This document shows positions 28,023-39,909 of a stretch of DNA of 64,000 nucleotides, one piece after another (within the stretch, counting starts at the first letter, position 1; every line of letters starts with the position of its first letter). A program made the position numbers and the translations under genes. The notes under the pieces are model-generated. The model was not told where the DNA came from. It searched no databases and saw only the letters and a program-made list of their open reading frames with translations. This stretch comes from Valencia hispanica (taxonomy: Eukaryota > Chordata > Actinopteri > Cyprinodontiformes > Valenciidae), in NCBI GenBank assembly GCA_963556495.2, contig OY747702.1, forward strand, positions 17,100,903 to 17,164,902, read 5' to 3'.

Positions 28023-29305
28023 CTGTGTGTGTGTGTGTGTGTATATGTATATACACGCACAAAAAGATGAGAACAAAAAAGTTTTAAAAGATGTATATAC
28101 ACAAACATCTAAGAACACAAATAAGAAAGAAAACCTCTATATAAAATGGCTGACAGAGCTATTAGCATTAGCTAGTTGAGACATACCTCTCTTCCTCCGG
28201 TAGAATTAGGTTTTCCTCTTCTGATGACGAGTCTTCAACACAAACCTCTGATGAACTATCATTCCAAATAATCGCCAGGGCTTCGTCAGTGATAATTCTC
28301 TTCTCTTTAAGCGCCGTTTTTCGAACGCAAACAAAACAATCGAAGCTGAATCGTTCACTCTCGCCTGATCACTGCGTCACAGCGCTCGCCCCTGAGGTAA
28401 ACAAAATCTGTTTTTAGAATGACGCAGACCTGTAACTCCAGTTTCTATTGGCCAATTTGGATGATTGACATGTGGTTGGAATCATAAGATCCTATAGAAT
28501 CACGCTGACATCAGAACTTTGAAGCAGATTGGACAAAGCAAATGTTTACATGGGGAAAGTTCACAGTGCGCATGTCAGACAAGGTTGAGCCTCCTCGAAT
28601 CAAATGTAAAAAATAATGGCAAAGGACTACGTTTTTTTTACTTTTTCTTTTCTAAATGCACACTGGGTATTTTAGTTATTCTAGAAATACAGTCATATCA
28701 CAGTGGATTATTCTTTTCAGCATGGAAAAAACTATGGTAAGAAAAAATGTATGCTCTAGTTTTTCAAATGCTGAACGTATTTTTGGGCTTATTTTGCTGC
28801 TCATTTGCTGAAATTTGCACATAGAGTGATGAAACGTGCAGCTTTAGAATCTGTGAGATGCTGTCTTTCATGGAAGGCAAAGTTTGCTCGGTTCTGTGCG
28901 GCAGGGTGACCGACAGGTTCGGTTGAATGTTTTCATGTAAAAATCGCAAAATAGCACAACTGCTCTTTTAATTACTTGTTATTTTTTTCTGGTCTTGGAG
29001 GTCACAAAAAAGATTCATGAGTCTTTAGCTGAGATTCTGAGGTTTATAGTGATAAAACATGCTTAGCAATCAGTGACCACAGGTCAACCAAATTCGGACA
29101 TTTCCCCGCCCTTCGCCCACAGTGACCCAGTGGCGGGGCTGTGGGGTGGAACAGGTTATGTAACAAGTAACGACATCATATTTTCGAAAGTAATTGTAAT
29201 GTCATTACAGTGTTTGCCGCAGTAACGCGTTACACTACTACGTTACAAAAATAGTAATGTCATTACAGTAACTAGTTACTTTGTAACGCGTTACACCCAA
29301 CACTG
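27651..29305. mobile_element. hAT-type element, 8-bp target duplication GTGGCAGC
   Basis: The left terminus CAGTGTTGGG and right terminus CCCAACACTG are exact 10-base inverted repeats. They are flanked by perfect 8-base duplications GTGGCAGC (27643-27650 and 29306-29313), the length expected of hAT insertion. Subterminal AGTTACT/GTAACGCGTTAC blocks recur. On the minus strand, 28189-28330 looks like an exon of acidic transposase-like sequence (ITDEALAIIWND, DSSSEEENLILP) ending in a donor GAGAG|GTATGT. An AT/GT microsatellite lies within. Confidence 0.85.
27953..28042. repeat. (AT)n(GT)n compound microsatellite
   Basis: About 26 AT units are followed by GT units with one CT interruption. The tract lies inside the hAT element, so it post-dates or came with that insertion. 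Confidence 0.95.
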
Positions 29306-29816
29306 GTGGCAGCATCATGGAGTGGGGATGCTTTACTTTAGCAGAGACCGGGAAGCTAAATACGGGTCAATCTTGTTAAAAAAAAAAAAAAAAACAGCTA
29401 GAGACCACAAAACCCTTGAGACTGGGGCAGAGGTGCTCTCCATCAAGCATATTCACATGTTAGAATGGCCTAGTCAAATTTCAGACTTCAATCCATATGA
29501 GAATCTGTAACAACTCTTGAAAATGGATGTTTACGGATGTTCTCCAACCAATCTGACTGAGCTAAAGCTATTTGTTGAAAAACAATAGGTAAAGATGTCA
29601 GCCTCTAGATCTACAAAGCTGGCACAGGCATGCAAAAAAGACTGAAAACTGTTGTGGAGAAGAATGGAGTTAGGGGATCTTAAGGCAGACTACAAATCAG
29701 ATTTTATATACCATAAGGACTGAAACCCTGTATCGCTTTCCTTCCTCATCCCAGTTATGCACTACCTCGTTCTACTCCTTGCTCTAACACAGTGATTCTC
29801 AACCGGTGGGGCGTCG

Positions 29817-29849
<33 letters not shown>
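29817..29849. repeat. Run of 33 C
   Basis: Uninterrupted homopolymer just inside the left end of the second hAT. Its true length may be affected by assembly. Confidence 0.9.
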
Positions 29850-29850
<1 letters not shown>

Positions 29851-30301
29851 CCAGTAGGCTACAGGATGGGAGGAAAAAAACTGAAAAAGAAAAATTTGCA
29901 TTTGTTTTTTTTTATTATTAAACTACTGTCATAAAAAGTTCTAGTTTTGTATATAAATAACGCCTGAATAGAAATTAAAATGTGTTTAAACTGATTTTAA
30001 AAAAAGACGTTTTGAACAAATTTGATTTATGATCGTGAGCGCAAATGCAGGTGATAAGCGGTTTCAGGTTTCAGTTTTTATCCAGTGCAATTTAAAAAGT
30101 AAACTAATAATGTTGCTGGTAACTTTTTTTAATTCAGAAGAGTAACTATTTCTATTATAATTTATTTCCAAAGATTATAAACTCATTTTTCTTCTTGTGA
30201 AAGGCTTTTTGAAGTTTGTTATTTAACTAATCTTTTCTAACCACATTGAGAATGCACACTTTAAATATGTTCAAATCAAAAGTCTTGGCCAAGTCCTGAA
30301 A

Positions 30302-30700
30302 GTGTTTCAGTACTGTGCCAGATGGCCTCTTTTTTGGAAATCAAAATATGGTCACCCTATTGATATGCAGGAGCAGCTTATTGAGCTGAAGAGTGACAGT
30401 AGACTGAAGGAACTCTTTAGCTCCTCCCGTCTTTCGTCATTCTGGGCAGCATTGATGCAGGAATATCCTCAACTCTGTGAAGTCGCCTTGAAGATTCTCC
30501 TTCCTTTCACGTCGACATATTTGTGTGAGGCAGGATTCTCATAAATGACTGCACTCAAAACAAAATACTGCAATCGTGCAGAAATGGAGGATGATTTGAG
30601 GCTATGTTTATCAAACATTGAGCCAAGAATTGAGGATCTTTGCGAGGCAAAGCAGGCTCAGGTCTCACATCAACATCACCTACCTGCAAGCTTCTGTAGA
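30302..30700 (+). pseudogene. hAT transposase C-terminus (dimerisation domain), broken
   Basis: The frame reads LKSDSRLKELFSS...FW..L..EYPQL...ALKILLPF.STYLCEAGFS, the hallmark of the hAT C-terminal dimerisation domain. It continues after an in-frame TAA (30542-30544) as MTALKTKY.NR..MEDDLRLCLSNIEPRI. A stop therefore cuts the domain at GFS, where active members read on. No DDE part remains upstream. It belongs to the 29790-31262 element. Confidence 0.85.
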
Positions 30701-30823
30701 TAATGCAGATGATGCCTATTTTTAGGCCTAGTAATAATAACAATAATAAAGGATAAATTAATAGCAGAGGTCTGGTGCAAATTCCCAATTATAGCAATAG
30801 CCTAGTAATGATAATAGGCCTCT

Positions 30824-30834
30824 TGATGATGATG

Positions 30835-30907
<73 letters not shown>

Positions 30908-30956
30908 CAACAACAACAAAGCATGTAACCTCATATAATTATATAGCAATAGCCTA

Positions 30957-31048
<92 letters not shown>
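30824..31048. repeat. Two (TAA)n arrays
   Basis: TAA/ATA arrays at about 30824-30903 (followed by CAA units) and 30956-31048. A short duplicated spacer, ATAGCAATAGCCTAGTAAT, occurs before each (30793 and 30942), so the unit array plus spacer was itself duplicated. Confidence 0.95.
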
Positions 31049-31049
<1 letters not shown>

Positions 31050-31078
31050 TGGGCCTAAAACTAATAGCCTGGGGCGGG

Positions 31079-31133
<55 letters not shown>
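31079..31133. repeat. (CTAT)n microsatellite
   Basis: About 13 CTAT units inside the second hAT; a run of 18 G follows at 31155-31172. Confidence 0.97.
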
Positions 31134-31134
<1 letters not shown>

Positions 31135-31366
31135 GCAAGGTGATGTAAAGTGTGGGGGGGGGGGGGGGGGGGTTATGCGGGGAGTGGGAGGGGGATTGGG
31201 GCCCCAACTGCAATGAACCAGCTTTGGGGGGGGGGCAGCTTGCAAAAGGTTGAGAACCCCTGCTCTAACACATACAATCCAAATAAAATGCACTAAAGTT
31301 TGTAATTGTTTCACAACAAAATATGAAAAGGGGCATGGGGTATTTATACTTTTGCAAGGCGCTGTA

Positions 31367-32877
31367 AGTAGAACCAGAGCCAGTCCAGCATACTTGTGTT
31401 GTCTTTGTATATCATAATGATCAAATTCTACATTTTTCACTGAAAGGTGACTCAAGGTCATAAGCAGCAGCACAGCAAATAAAATCCTGAACCCCGTGAA
31501 TCTTTTCCCTGCTTAAGACTTCATGTTTCTTTGAGGATCTTCAACAACTCTCCTCAAATGTGCAACACTGACAAGCTCCAATGCGCCGTGGATCGAGAAG
31601 ATCGGCCCGCACGATCAATAGCCCATTAGAAGGACGCAGAAGAAGAGGAGAGTGAGTGAAAACAGATAGGGAGAAGGGATGGAGAAGATGAGAAAGGATT
31701 GGGATGAAGGTGAGACATGAATAAAGTAGAACAAAAGACAAGGTTGTGTGTGTGTTTTGAAGGCAAGGGGAGGAGAAGGTTAGAGAGGCGAGGTCTGCTT
31801 AGGAAGACAGGTTTTGGGTTATTCAAGGAGAAAGATGAGGAGGAGGAGGGGTGGAGCGCAGCCATCTGAAGATGACAAAGGGAGTATAGAGGATGCGCAG
31901 ACTGACCAGTACTTTGAAGGAAACCCACTGAAGACGCAATGTCAATCCTCATTACTAATTCATTAACCTGCCAACTCCCTTCCCCCTTGTTTAGCCAAAG
32001 ACACTCCCACATATGCGGTCGCTGCCCGTCTAACCCCCCATCTGTGTCCCAGGAGAGGCAGAGGGATGGATACATGTTGAAATGAAGAGATGCTTCTGTG
32101 GCTAAATGACATCTGCCGGGGCCCTGATGGAGATGGAGGCAACGTGTTGGGAACGCTGCAAATCCCTGATGTGACAAAAGCAGGGAGGAGGAGGAGGTAA
32201 CCGATGAAGGGAAAAAGCTAACAGCTTGTGTTCTGCTTCGTCGGGAAGAGGGGTGGTCTCCTGTAATGGTGCACATAAGTATATTAATGTGCATTGGCAC
32301 AATATGCATATGCACAGGTTTGATCATGCATGCACCTTTCCATAGTGTGTGTCTAAATTTGCAGCCACGCAAGTTCGTGTGTGTTTGTTTATGAAATGAA
32401 TGCAGGCTTCGGAGGACATAAATCAATATGCTGATGTTGGTCTCCTAAAGTAATAACACAGTGAGCAGAATCAAAGCAAGGGGGAGGTGCCAGACAAGAC
32501 TGATAGTGTGCCCTTAGCTTCTACCTCCAGACTCCTGGCTCTTTGTGTGTGTGTGTGTGTGTGCATGTAACACATGCATGTTAGTTTCATCCCACAGCCA
32601 GACCTCCTGCAGCATTCCTCTGCACATGCTTACATGGAAGACTCATTAAAAAGATACAGATACAAATGTGCACTCTCATGGGCTCTTAATCAGGTTCTAA
32701 AATACCTACACGCATCCACACACGCACACACGCACACACAAAATGACAGTACTGCAGAGCTGAGCGGATTTAAACAGAGAAATCCTCCAAACAAGTATTG
32801 ATCAGCAGAGTTTTACAGCTCCAGTTCCCTCAGTCTCTTCAGGCTGAACGACGGTGAGCTCAATGGGACAGCTGGGG

Positions 32878-32949
<72 letters not shown>

Positions 32950-33560
32950 AACAGCAGCCATGGCGCGCACACACACACACACAGATTACAGACAGCATGT
33001 GCACATGGTGTGGGCCTTTGATTTTCATCACTGCACTTCAGAGCAAGGTGAGCCTGAGTGTATATAGCAAGCCTGTATCTTTAATACACAATATAAATGT
33101 GCCCACATGCATTTAGGTGCAGAGGATAAACACAAGCAAAAAAGAGCTATTTTGAGGCTGCATCACTGCGAACCCAGAGTCTCATGACAGCATTTTAGAA
33201 GTTGTTCCACGTTAAAGTTGTTTCTTGTTTTGTTTTGTTTTTGTTCCCCTCCCCTCCAGAAATCATGTGATGTGCTTGAAGAGGATTTTTGTTGAAAGAA
33301 CGTCTCCAGGAACCTAAGAAAACTTGTTTTCAGTTAAACACAAAAAGTTATTTTAGACATGCTTGAAACAAAATGACATCTCATCCCCTCCTTTTTATCA
33401 GCTTTAGATCTCACTGCTGTTTGTCAAAGATCCCAGTAGCAGCCATCATGCACTGAAATATTAAAGTTATAAATAGCTCAATTTGAAAACAATTATTAGC
33501 GACAATGCAAATTTTGTTTGCTTAATCAGAACACATAACCATCACCCATTTACACATTTG
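31367..33560. other. Non-coding intergenic stretch
   Basis: No gene supported. A 266-codon minus-strand stop-free run (31626-32426) is discussed under rejected items. The CA array at 32880-32949 lies here. Confidence 0.45.
32880..32949. repeat. (CA)n microsatellite
   Basis: About 34 CA units, with a shorter CA run at 32968-32984. Confidence 0.98.
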
Positions 33561-34775
33561 CAGTGCTTTGCAAAAGTTCATACCCATTTATTTGCACGTT
33601 ACAACCTCATCACCCTTGTGTTTTGTTGGGATTTTTTTGCACAAAGAATCTGCAGCTATTAGTTGTGCATGCCAAAATCAGTGCTTTAAGGGAATGTGGG
33701 AACAAGAAGGCATTTCTTGAAAGAAAATTAGCCATGAACAGAGTTGATGGGAAGATGAAGCAAAATACAGAGCAATCCTGGAAGAAAACCTATTGGACAC
33801 TTGGGTTGGTGTTCACCTTCTAGCTGGATAATAATCCTAAGCATGCAGCTATAGAATAGTTTAAGATGAAACCATATTTATACCATACCATACCAACTTT
33901 ATTTAGTATGGCACTTTAAATAAACAACACATGGGCGACCAAAGTGCTACACAGTAGGAACATAGATAAAAGCAACAAGTTAAAACATAACACGTCACAA
34001 GATACATCAATAAAAAGACGGCAAGCAAGATTCAGCCACTCACTGATTCAAAAGCCAGGGAATAAAAGTGGGTTTTCAAACGTGATTTTAAAAACTTCCA
34101 TGGAAGTAGCCTGTCTGATATGTAGAGGCAGTTCATTCCAGAACTTCAGAGCCATGACAGAGAAGGAACGGTCACCCATATCAGTCACCAGTGCAAAGAT
34201 GCCAAGATTGGAGTGACATGCTCATGTTTCCGAGTATCTGTGAAAAATCGCGGCGCTGCATTTTGCACCAGTTGCAAGCGTGCTATAGTGCCCTGCCCAG
34301 CCCCAAATAGCAGTGAGTTACAGTAATCTAATCGCAAAGCAATGAAGCCAACTGTTTGCGAATCGCGGATAGACAAGAATGGCTTAACCTTAGACAGTCG
34401 ACGGAGATGAAAAATGAAGATTTTACCACCCCGTGAACATGGCGGTCAAAGGATATTTATGAAGACAATGCCAAAGTCTGGACTTAAATCCAGCTCAGAG
34501 ACTGTGGCAGGAGGTCCAAAATAAAATCTATAGACCATTGTTGTTTAATCTGCCTGAGACATAATCATTTTGTTAAGAAGAATTTAAAAATTAAACCTTC
34601 TAGGTGTGCAAAGCTGGGAGAGACACAGTAATGACTCAGAGGGCAAAATGCAAATAGAACAGGCAAATGCACGCCACAGTTTTCAGATTGTGTGGTATGT
34701 GTGTGCAAAAAAAAATGAACAAAAAAATTGCGTTCGTTTGCTTCCACTTTAGTATTATGCTCTACTTTGTGTACC
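33561..34775 (+). mobile_element. Tc1-like copy interrupted by a LINE
   Basis: The left end is CAGTGCTTTGCAAAAGTTCA (33561). Blocks 'GAGTTGATGGGAAGATGAAG', 'CAATCCTGGAAGAAAACC' and 'AGCTGGATAATAATCCTAAG' run up to 33881. After the LINE the copy resumes with QSLDLNP...LW, a decayed form of the SPDLNPIENLW motif (34470-34510), and ends with a degenerate right terminus near 34775. Confidence 0.8.
33882..34452 (-). mobile_element. 5'-truncated L2/Rex1-type LINE, duplication ATATTTAT
   Basis: Identical 8-mers ATATTTAT flank it (33874-33881 and 34453-34460). The minus strand encodes LDYCNSLLFGAGQGTIARLQ then LVQNAA.RF, HVTPILASLHW, the end of an L2/CR1-clade reverse transcriptase frame. The 3' end carries (TATGG)n tail repeats in place of poly(A). 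At 571 bp it is heavily 5'-truncated, and it is younger than the Tc1-like copy it sits in. Confidence 0.85.
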
Positions 34776-36049
34776 TGCCACAGCTGGAAAATGTGCCCTT
34801 GTAAATTGCCAAAGTTGAAAGAAACAACTTGATGACCACAACAAAGAGCCCATGGTGCTGACGAGCCTCCCAATGGCCCAGATCGCGGACAAGCCTCAGT
34901 CACAGAGGACACAATTATCAATGCACAAGACCTGAACGATCTAGTGTAGGCATTTCTTTCCTGCCAAAATAAAATAAAGAAGGGCTCAAAAATTATTTGT
35001 GAATGTCCAAAAGCAATTGAAAGGAAATTTGTCTAGAGGGGCTATCAAACTGCTGTGTTTGCGGAAATGCTCTCTTGGGAGAAGGAGAGGGGTGTGTGTG
35101 TGTGTGTGGGGGGGGGGGGGGCTTGTACAATAAGATTTATGTGTCATTGGTCCCCACTGAATGTGACGGCTTCACAGAGAGCCAAAGATAAAAAAGTGAA
35201 ACCTCAAGCCCACCTTAACGTTGGACATCATTATTTAGCTGTGTGCCTTTGTGTTGGACTCCATTCCCTTCGACTACCTCATCAGCATTCATTACCCCCT
35301 GTGAGGAAGGGGGGGGCACGCAACATGTCAGCGCCGGTGATGTGTGTGAGCAAGAAAACACATCTATTGTGTGCCTTTCATTTGGACTATTAAAACTCGA
35401 TTGGACATGAACAAGCAGCAGGTTACGCTGACACATTTGACTCCGAATTACAAGGACAGATCTACTGGGAGACACATTCACCAGAAATCGCTGAAGAAAA
35501 AGGACACAAAACAGAGACTTGAAGCACTTCATGCTCGTGTTTACAGAAAAACTGGATCTGTGTTTGTGTTCACATGTATGCCACTGTATGTGGGGAACGA
35601 GGAAAACACATATGACCCTGCCAACATGGTGACAAGATGCGCCATGTATGTTGGAGAGTCTGTGTTTGCAGGCCGGTCAGCAAACAAGGAGCCCACAATA
35701 ACATACTTCACCCAAAGAAGTGCTGCTTTCCCCTTGACGGTTGAAAACGTTCATAACGGCAGCATGTTTATTAACAGGAGGGATTGATCTCAAACCAGTG
35801 ATGGATGACATGGGAGTTTTAAATAACCCAGTGGAACCACCTCATGGTAGGAATGTATTTTGTGTACATTTGTGCTCATAGTTTTTTTTGGGGGGGAGGG
35901 GGGGGGGGGGCATTTTGAGAGAATACATATGATGATACAAATGGTGAAGTTCTTGGTTATTCTTGGCAAAAGTCTTAATTTCCTTGCATCTATCCTACAT
36001 AAACTTCACGTTTGAGATTTGCTCAAAGTGGCTCAATGATACTGAGACC
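34776..36049. other. Intergenic stretch with one unexplained open frame
   Basis: It holds a GT run with G12 (35090-35120), a G-rich run near 35890-35910 and the open frame at 35407-35787. No splice-flanked gene was recognised. Confidence 0.45.
35407..35787 (+). CDS. Unidentified 126-codon open frame
   Basis: This ATG-to-stop frame runs 126 codons without interruption and remains open upstream to about 35371. About half of third positions are G or C by hand count, more than in the AT-rich surroundings, and residue use looks protein-like (YDPANMVTRCAMYVGESVFA). I recognise no domain, signal peptide or membrane segment. No transposon termini, splice sites or poly(A) signal adjoin it clearly. 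It could be a decayed retrocopy, a transposon remnant or chance, so I do not claim a gene. Confidence 0.15.
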   Translation: MNKQQVTLTHLTPNYKDRSTGRHIHQKSLKKKDTKQRLEALHARVYRKTGSVFVFTCMPLYVGNEENTYDPANMVTRCAMYVGESVFAGRSANKEPTITYFTQRSAAFPLTVENVHNGSMFINRRD

Positions 36050-37260
36050 TGATGCTCAGATGGTTGCTTCAGAACCTTCTTTTTTTACCTGCTTTAGCCT
36101 CATCTTTGGATCATTGTCATGTTGGTAGGTATAGGTACATCAAATGTGCAGCTTCCAGGCTGATGAGTGCAAAATTTCCTCCCGTATGGTATGATAACTT
36201 GCTGCGTTCACCTTACCATTAATTTTGAGCAACTTCGCTGTGCCTTTGTTGTTCAAACATCCCCTAATCATCAGCTCCCCACCTCCGTGTTCCACAGCAG
36301 GAATGGCGTGCTCATCTTTATGGTTGGGGCCATAAAATTCAGATTTTGGTCTCATCACTCTAAATACTGTTATCCCAGAACTTTCTAGGGCGGGGTCTGT
36401 TTGGCTTTTTTCAAGCAGTTCAACCATCCAGGCATTTCTCTACCAGATTACTCATTTTTTTCAGAGTGGCTTAGTTTAACAGATTCCTTGTTTCCCACTC
36501 ATCAACTACAGTTTGAACACAACTCATTAAAGCTACATTGTATATTTTTTTGAGTTAATTCTTAGCAAAAACCCCTTTGTTCTTTCAAAAATATGTGCAT
36601 TCATGTGTAATTACTTCCACCTACTAATGAAAGTATTCTCGTAAGTGTAGAATCTGCTATTCAGAATACATACGCATGAGTCGTGCGAATGGATGAATCC
36701 ATGTTGAGCCTCCATCTTTGAAATACCTTCGCCAACGAGGGACATTCCTGGAAATTCTAGCTCCGCCTTTCGCGCTTTGGCTACACTTAGCTGCACTGTG
36801 ACGAATGCCAGAGGGAGGTTGTCTACTCACGACGCGGCACCAACATGTTTATTGACTATATAACTAAATGCAATGTAGTTTTCTAAAGTAACCTCATTAC
36901 TGGAAGGAACACTGGACGAAGTCGTAGTACTAGAAGCTATGTTAACCTTGGCATGAAACGGCCACCGTAGGAGTTAAAACGCGCTCGGAATGGGGGGGTG
37001 GGAGGTGGAGCTAGAACGTAATATTCAGTTGGTTTTTTCACCACTAGATGGGAGAAGTTCTTACACATTGTAGCTTTAACATCGTCTTTTTCTTGGATAT
37101 CTTTATACCGTTTTGTAAGGTTCAACTACAGTACCTTCTGCTGCAGATCCTTTGCTGATTATTTTACTTTCCCACATGGCTCTGAATCCTGCACCATCAG
37201 GCCAGCACTATATGAAACACATAGGGGTCCGCTTGAAGCCTGGAAACCCACTGACAGTTC
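36050..37260 (-). mobile_element. Tc1-like transposase remnant split by a MITE
   Basis: The minus strand (36140-36427) encodes a degenerate Tc1 transposase core: IPAVEHGGGELMIRGCL, aligning with the family's HGGGSIMLWGCF, then a GTAKLLKINGKVNAASY segment. Further reversed Tc1 text flanks it and resumes after 37080 ('CTTTTTCTTGGATATCTTTA'). It is a different subfamily from the copies elsewhere in the window. Confidence 0.7.
36531..37075. mobile_element. piggyBac-type MITE with TTAA duplication
   Basis: Termini AGCTACATTGTA and ACATTGTAGCT (inverted, 10 bases or more) are flanked on both sides by TTAA (36527-36530 and 37076-37079), the piggyBac target. There is no coding capacity. It splits the Tc1-like copy. 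Confidence 0.8.
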
Positions 37261-37419
37261 ATGCAAACATAAAAATTACTAGCAGAGAGATCACAGGTGA
37301 GGCCGCTTACTTATAGTAGCGATATAAACACAGGTATATCAGCTTTTTCTGTGAATTTTCAAGCCAAAACCCTTCAGGTTATATAAACCTTTGATCTGAG
37401 TTATTTGGGTAGTTTCTGT

Positions 37420-37905
37420 TGTCATTATGGCTCACTTGTCTATTCACAGCTCTCTCAAGGTCCCACTGCACCACTGTACTTTGACTGGGCCACTTCAGGA
37501 ATTCTTGTTTTCAGTCATTTTACTTTAGATTTGCTGCTTTTTTTAGGATTCGTCACCCTGTTGATGATCCTGTTTCACACGAGGCTCATGTTTGACTCAA
37601 TGACTCCCTGGTGTTTAGGGTCTCTGGCCCAAATCATCACCCCTCCACCGCCGTACTTGGCAGTTGGCATGTGATGGTTCAGCTCTTTTAGGTTTTCTCC
37701 AAAAACTGAGCTGTGTGTTATGGCGGAAAATCCATAATTTGGTTTTTATCTGTCAGATGTAATTTTTCAAGCCTCAGTGGTGCTGCCATGTTTTCGGAGA
37801 GGATACAGTATCATTTGTCTTGGCAGCGTTTCCAAACAGTGGGATATACAATAGACATACGAAAATCCTTTAGATTGAAGTAGATCCATTCACCAAACAA
37901 AATGA
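37420..37905 (-). mobile_element. Mariner/Tc1-type remnant, second family
   Basis: Reversed transposon text includes 'GACTGGGCCACTTCAGGAAT', 'CACCCTGTTGATGATCCTG', 'CATCACCCCTCCACCGCCG' and 'CTTTTAGGTTTTCTCCAAA', blocks I associate with a common fish Tc1/mariner repeat. The 89-codon plus-strand frame here is antisense to it. Confidence 0.5.
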
Positions 37906-39172
37906 CCCATCTGATTTTCTCCTGTTAAATCATATAGAAGAAGAACTCTGGGCTGCATAACTATGTAGGCCTTCACTGGAATAATGTTAGAAATGTACAT
38001 AAATTATTTTTTACAGTAAACAGCACCTAATAACATCTAAGTTGTTATGAAAATACTCTATCATGGCAGGGTGTTAAATGATGGAGGACTTGGCTCAGCA
38101 CAGTTTAACCTGGCAGTGAATCCTGTCTGGAAGTAAAGCAATATTTCTTTATGCTCTGTTTAACCGCATCCATCTCTCGTGTGTATACAAATGCTTATCC
38201 TTTTCATAAAGCCAGCTGTATTACAGCCCATGCATTAAACATGAAGCAGCTGAGGGGAGAACTGGGGGAATACCAGCCGTTGTACCATGGAAGATCAGAC
38301 CAGCTATGATCCTGACTGCAAGAACATGGTTCCCAGTGTAATATCAAGGTTAACAGAGAATACTTTGCATGTACCGTTGATCTCACCAGAGACTTATTGC
38401 ATTCGTATGCATTTGTCGTAGATCAAAATTAAGATTTGCATACCGTAATGGCAGCATTAATATGCACAATTGGTTTCAGCAGGGTCTGAAGGCACTATTT
38501 CCTGCACAAAAGTAAACATTCAATGTTATTGGGGTGAAAGGTCATAGTAATGTTTTCAATGGTGTATTTTTAGATAAATCGCTCTGCAAAAAACAGGTTT
38601 AAAAAAATATCTGACCCGATTAACCTGTTGGACTAGCAGTCTGGTTTAAAAGAAACAATGAAAAAAGAGCTGCAGCCTGTTTATCAACGCCTCACCGCTC
38701 CCATTAGGTTTATTAGAGAATCTGCACCTGAAACGCACGGTAGGGAGTGAAAATATGGCCTGCTTATTTCTGCTCTGATATTAAACTACAGACAAAGGCT
38801 AGAGAAACTGCTGGCGAGTGGATCGAAGAAGTTTTAAACAAGGCTTTCATGCGTATAATAGCAATACATGTAACTTGTATGGATCAAAAGCAAAGTTTAG
38901 CTCTACAATTATTTTATTTTTTATATTTTACTGTTTTTTCGTTTGTTTTTTTACTCTTAGCTTTAAAATTTGTCAGGAATTGTTCACATTGTCATAATAG
39001 GCATGAATGTCACATTATTCTAGGACTATGAGTACGCATTTGAACCATTCTATCTTTCAGGATGAAAGGTTAATACACCAAAAAGCTTTTTCTGAAAAGC
39101 AGTAAAAGTCTGACCAAAACCCTCAGCCGCAGAATAGAGGAAATTCATTGGGTTTTCATCAACACCCTATAG
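37906..39172. other. Non-coding intergenic stretch
   Basis: AT-rich. Nothing I can support as gene or classified repeat. Confidence 0.45.
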
Positions 39173-39909
39173 CAGTGTTTCTCAAACTTTTTTTTATCAT
39201 TCCCCACTTTGGACAAAGGAGCATACACAAGCCCCCCCATGCTTTTATCGCCCCAACAGAATGGTGATCACGCCTGATTTTTAAAGTGTTTTATTTAGTT
39301 AAAAAGCCGAGTTAGTCTACAAGTTTTTAATGGTATAAATTAGTTGGAAACAGGGGTTGCGCACTGGTATAAAACCGGCTCAGAAATATATGCTGTCAGC
39401 AGTTGCTACATGTAGAACTTCAGCTCACATTTGGAGAAAATAAAAGTTGTAGTTTTATCAAATTTACAAAGCTTTCAAAAACACAAAATTAAAATTAAAA
39501 AATAAAATAAATAAAGAGCAAGATACTCATCCCTGTATTTCCTCCATGGTTGACTGTGTGACTTCTCTGACTCTGAAACGTTCCCTGATCTTTTTAAATA
39601 TTTGTACATTTTGTAGATGGAATCACTCATAATGCGACTACTTCAGATTGTTTTGTTCTGCTGCGATATATTCCAACGTCAAACTCCCAGCCCGATGTTC
39701 CAGGTCCCGGTTCTGTTTACAAGGATGATCACAATTGCTAATTTATTTGGGTGTGTTTAATTTTGTGAAAGGGGGGAGCTGGTTGATTTAATTTACAGTG
39801 GAGTGAAACATTCAAAACGACAGAATCTAGGGGGGGGAAACTATTTAAATCCCATTAATGTCACGCCCCAGCTGCAATACCTCTACGCCCCACAGTTTGA
39901 GAAACACTG
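39173..39909. mobile_element. Non-autonomous hAT, 8-bp duplication CCCTATAG
   Basis: The termini CAGTGTTTCTCAAAC and GTTTGAGAAACACTG are exact 15-base inverted repeats. The flanking 8-mers CCCTATAG (39165-39172 and 39910-39917) are identical. Perfect ends and duplication suggest it is one of the younger insertions here. No transposase frame. Confidence 0.92.

Larger units (their letters stand above)
29790..31262 (+). mobile_element. hAT (Charlie-like) element, 8-bp duplication CTCTAACA
   Basis: The termini CAGTGATTCTCAACC and GGTTGAGAACCCCTG are inverted repeats, 13 of 15. The flanking 8-mers CTCTAACA (29782-29789 and 31263-31270) are identical. Inside are a transposase C-terminal remnant (30302-30700), a run of 33 C, two long TAA arrays, a CTAT array and a G run. 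Internal deletion has left only the end of the transposase. Confidence 0.9.
27147..31366 (+). mobile_element. Tc1-like copy split by two hAT elements
   Basis: The left end (ACAGCAGCCTCCAAAAGTG, 27147) is followed by the leader ('GAGAACATTAGTGAACAAAC'), the N-terminal start and, after an internal deletion, 'CACTGTGAAACATGGTGG'. The copy resumes after the first insertion with 'GCATCATGGAGTGGGGATGC'. At 29463-29512 a decayed form of the C-terminal WPSQSPDLNPIENLW motif is readable, with its last Trp replaced by a stop. It resumes again after the second insertion and ends at TTTGCAAGGCGCTGTA (31366). Without the two insertions it would be about 1.1 kb. Confidence 0.85.

Noticed and set aside
31626..32426. 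266-codon minus-strand open frame
   Set aside because: The plus strand is purine-rich (GGA/GAA), which removes stops from the minus strand. The product is Ser/Leu/His-rich without domain or splice context, and the frame does not resemble any family.
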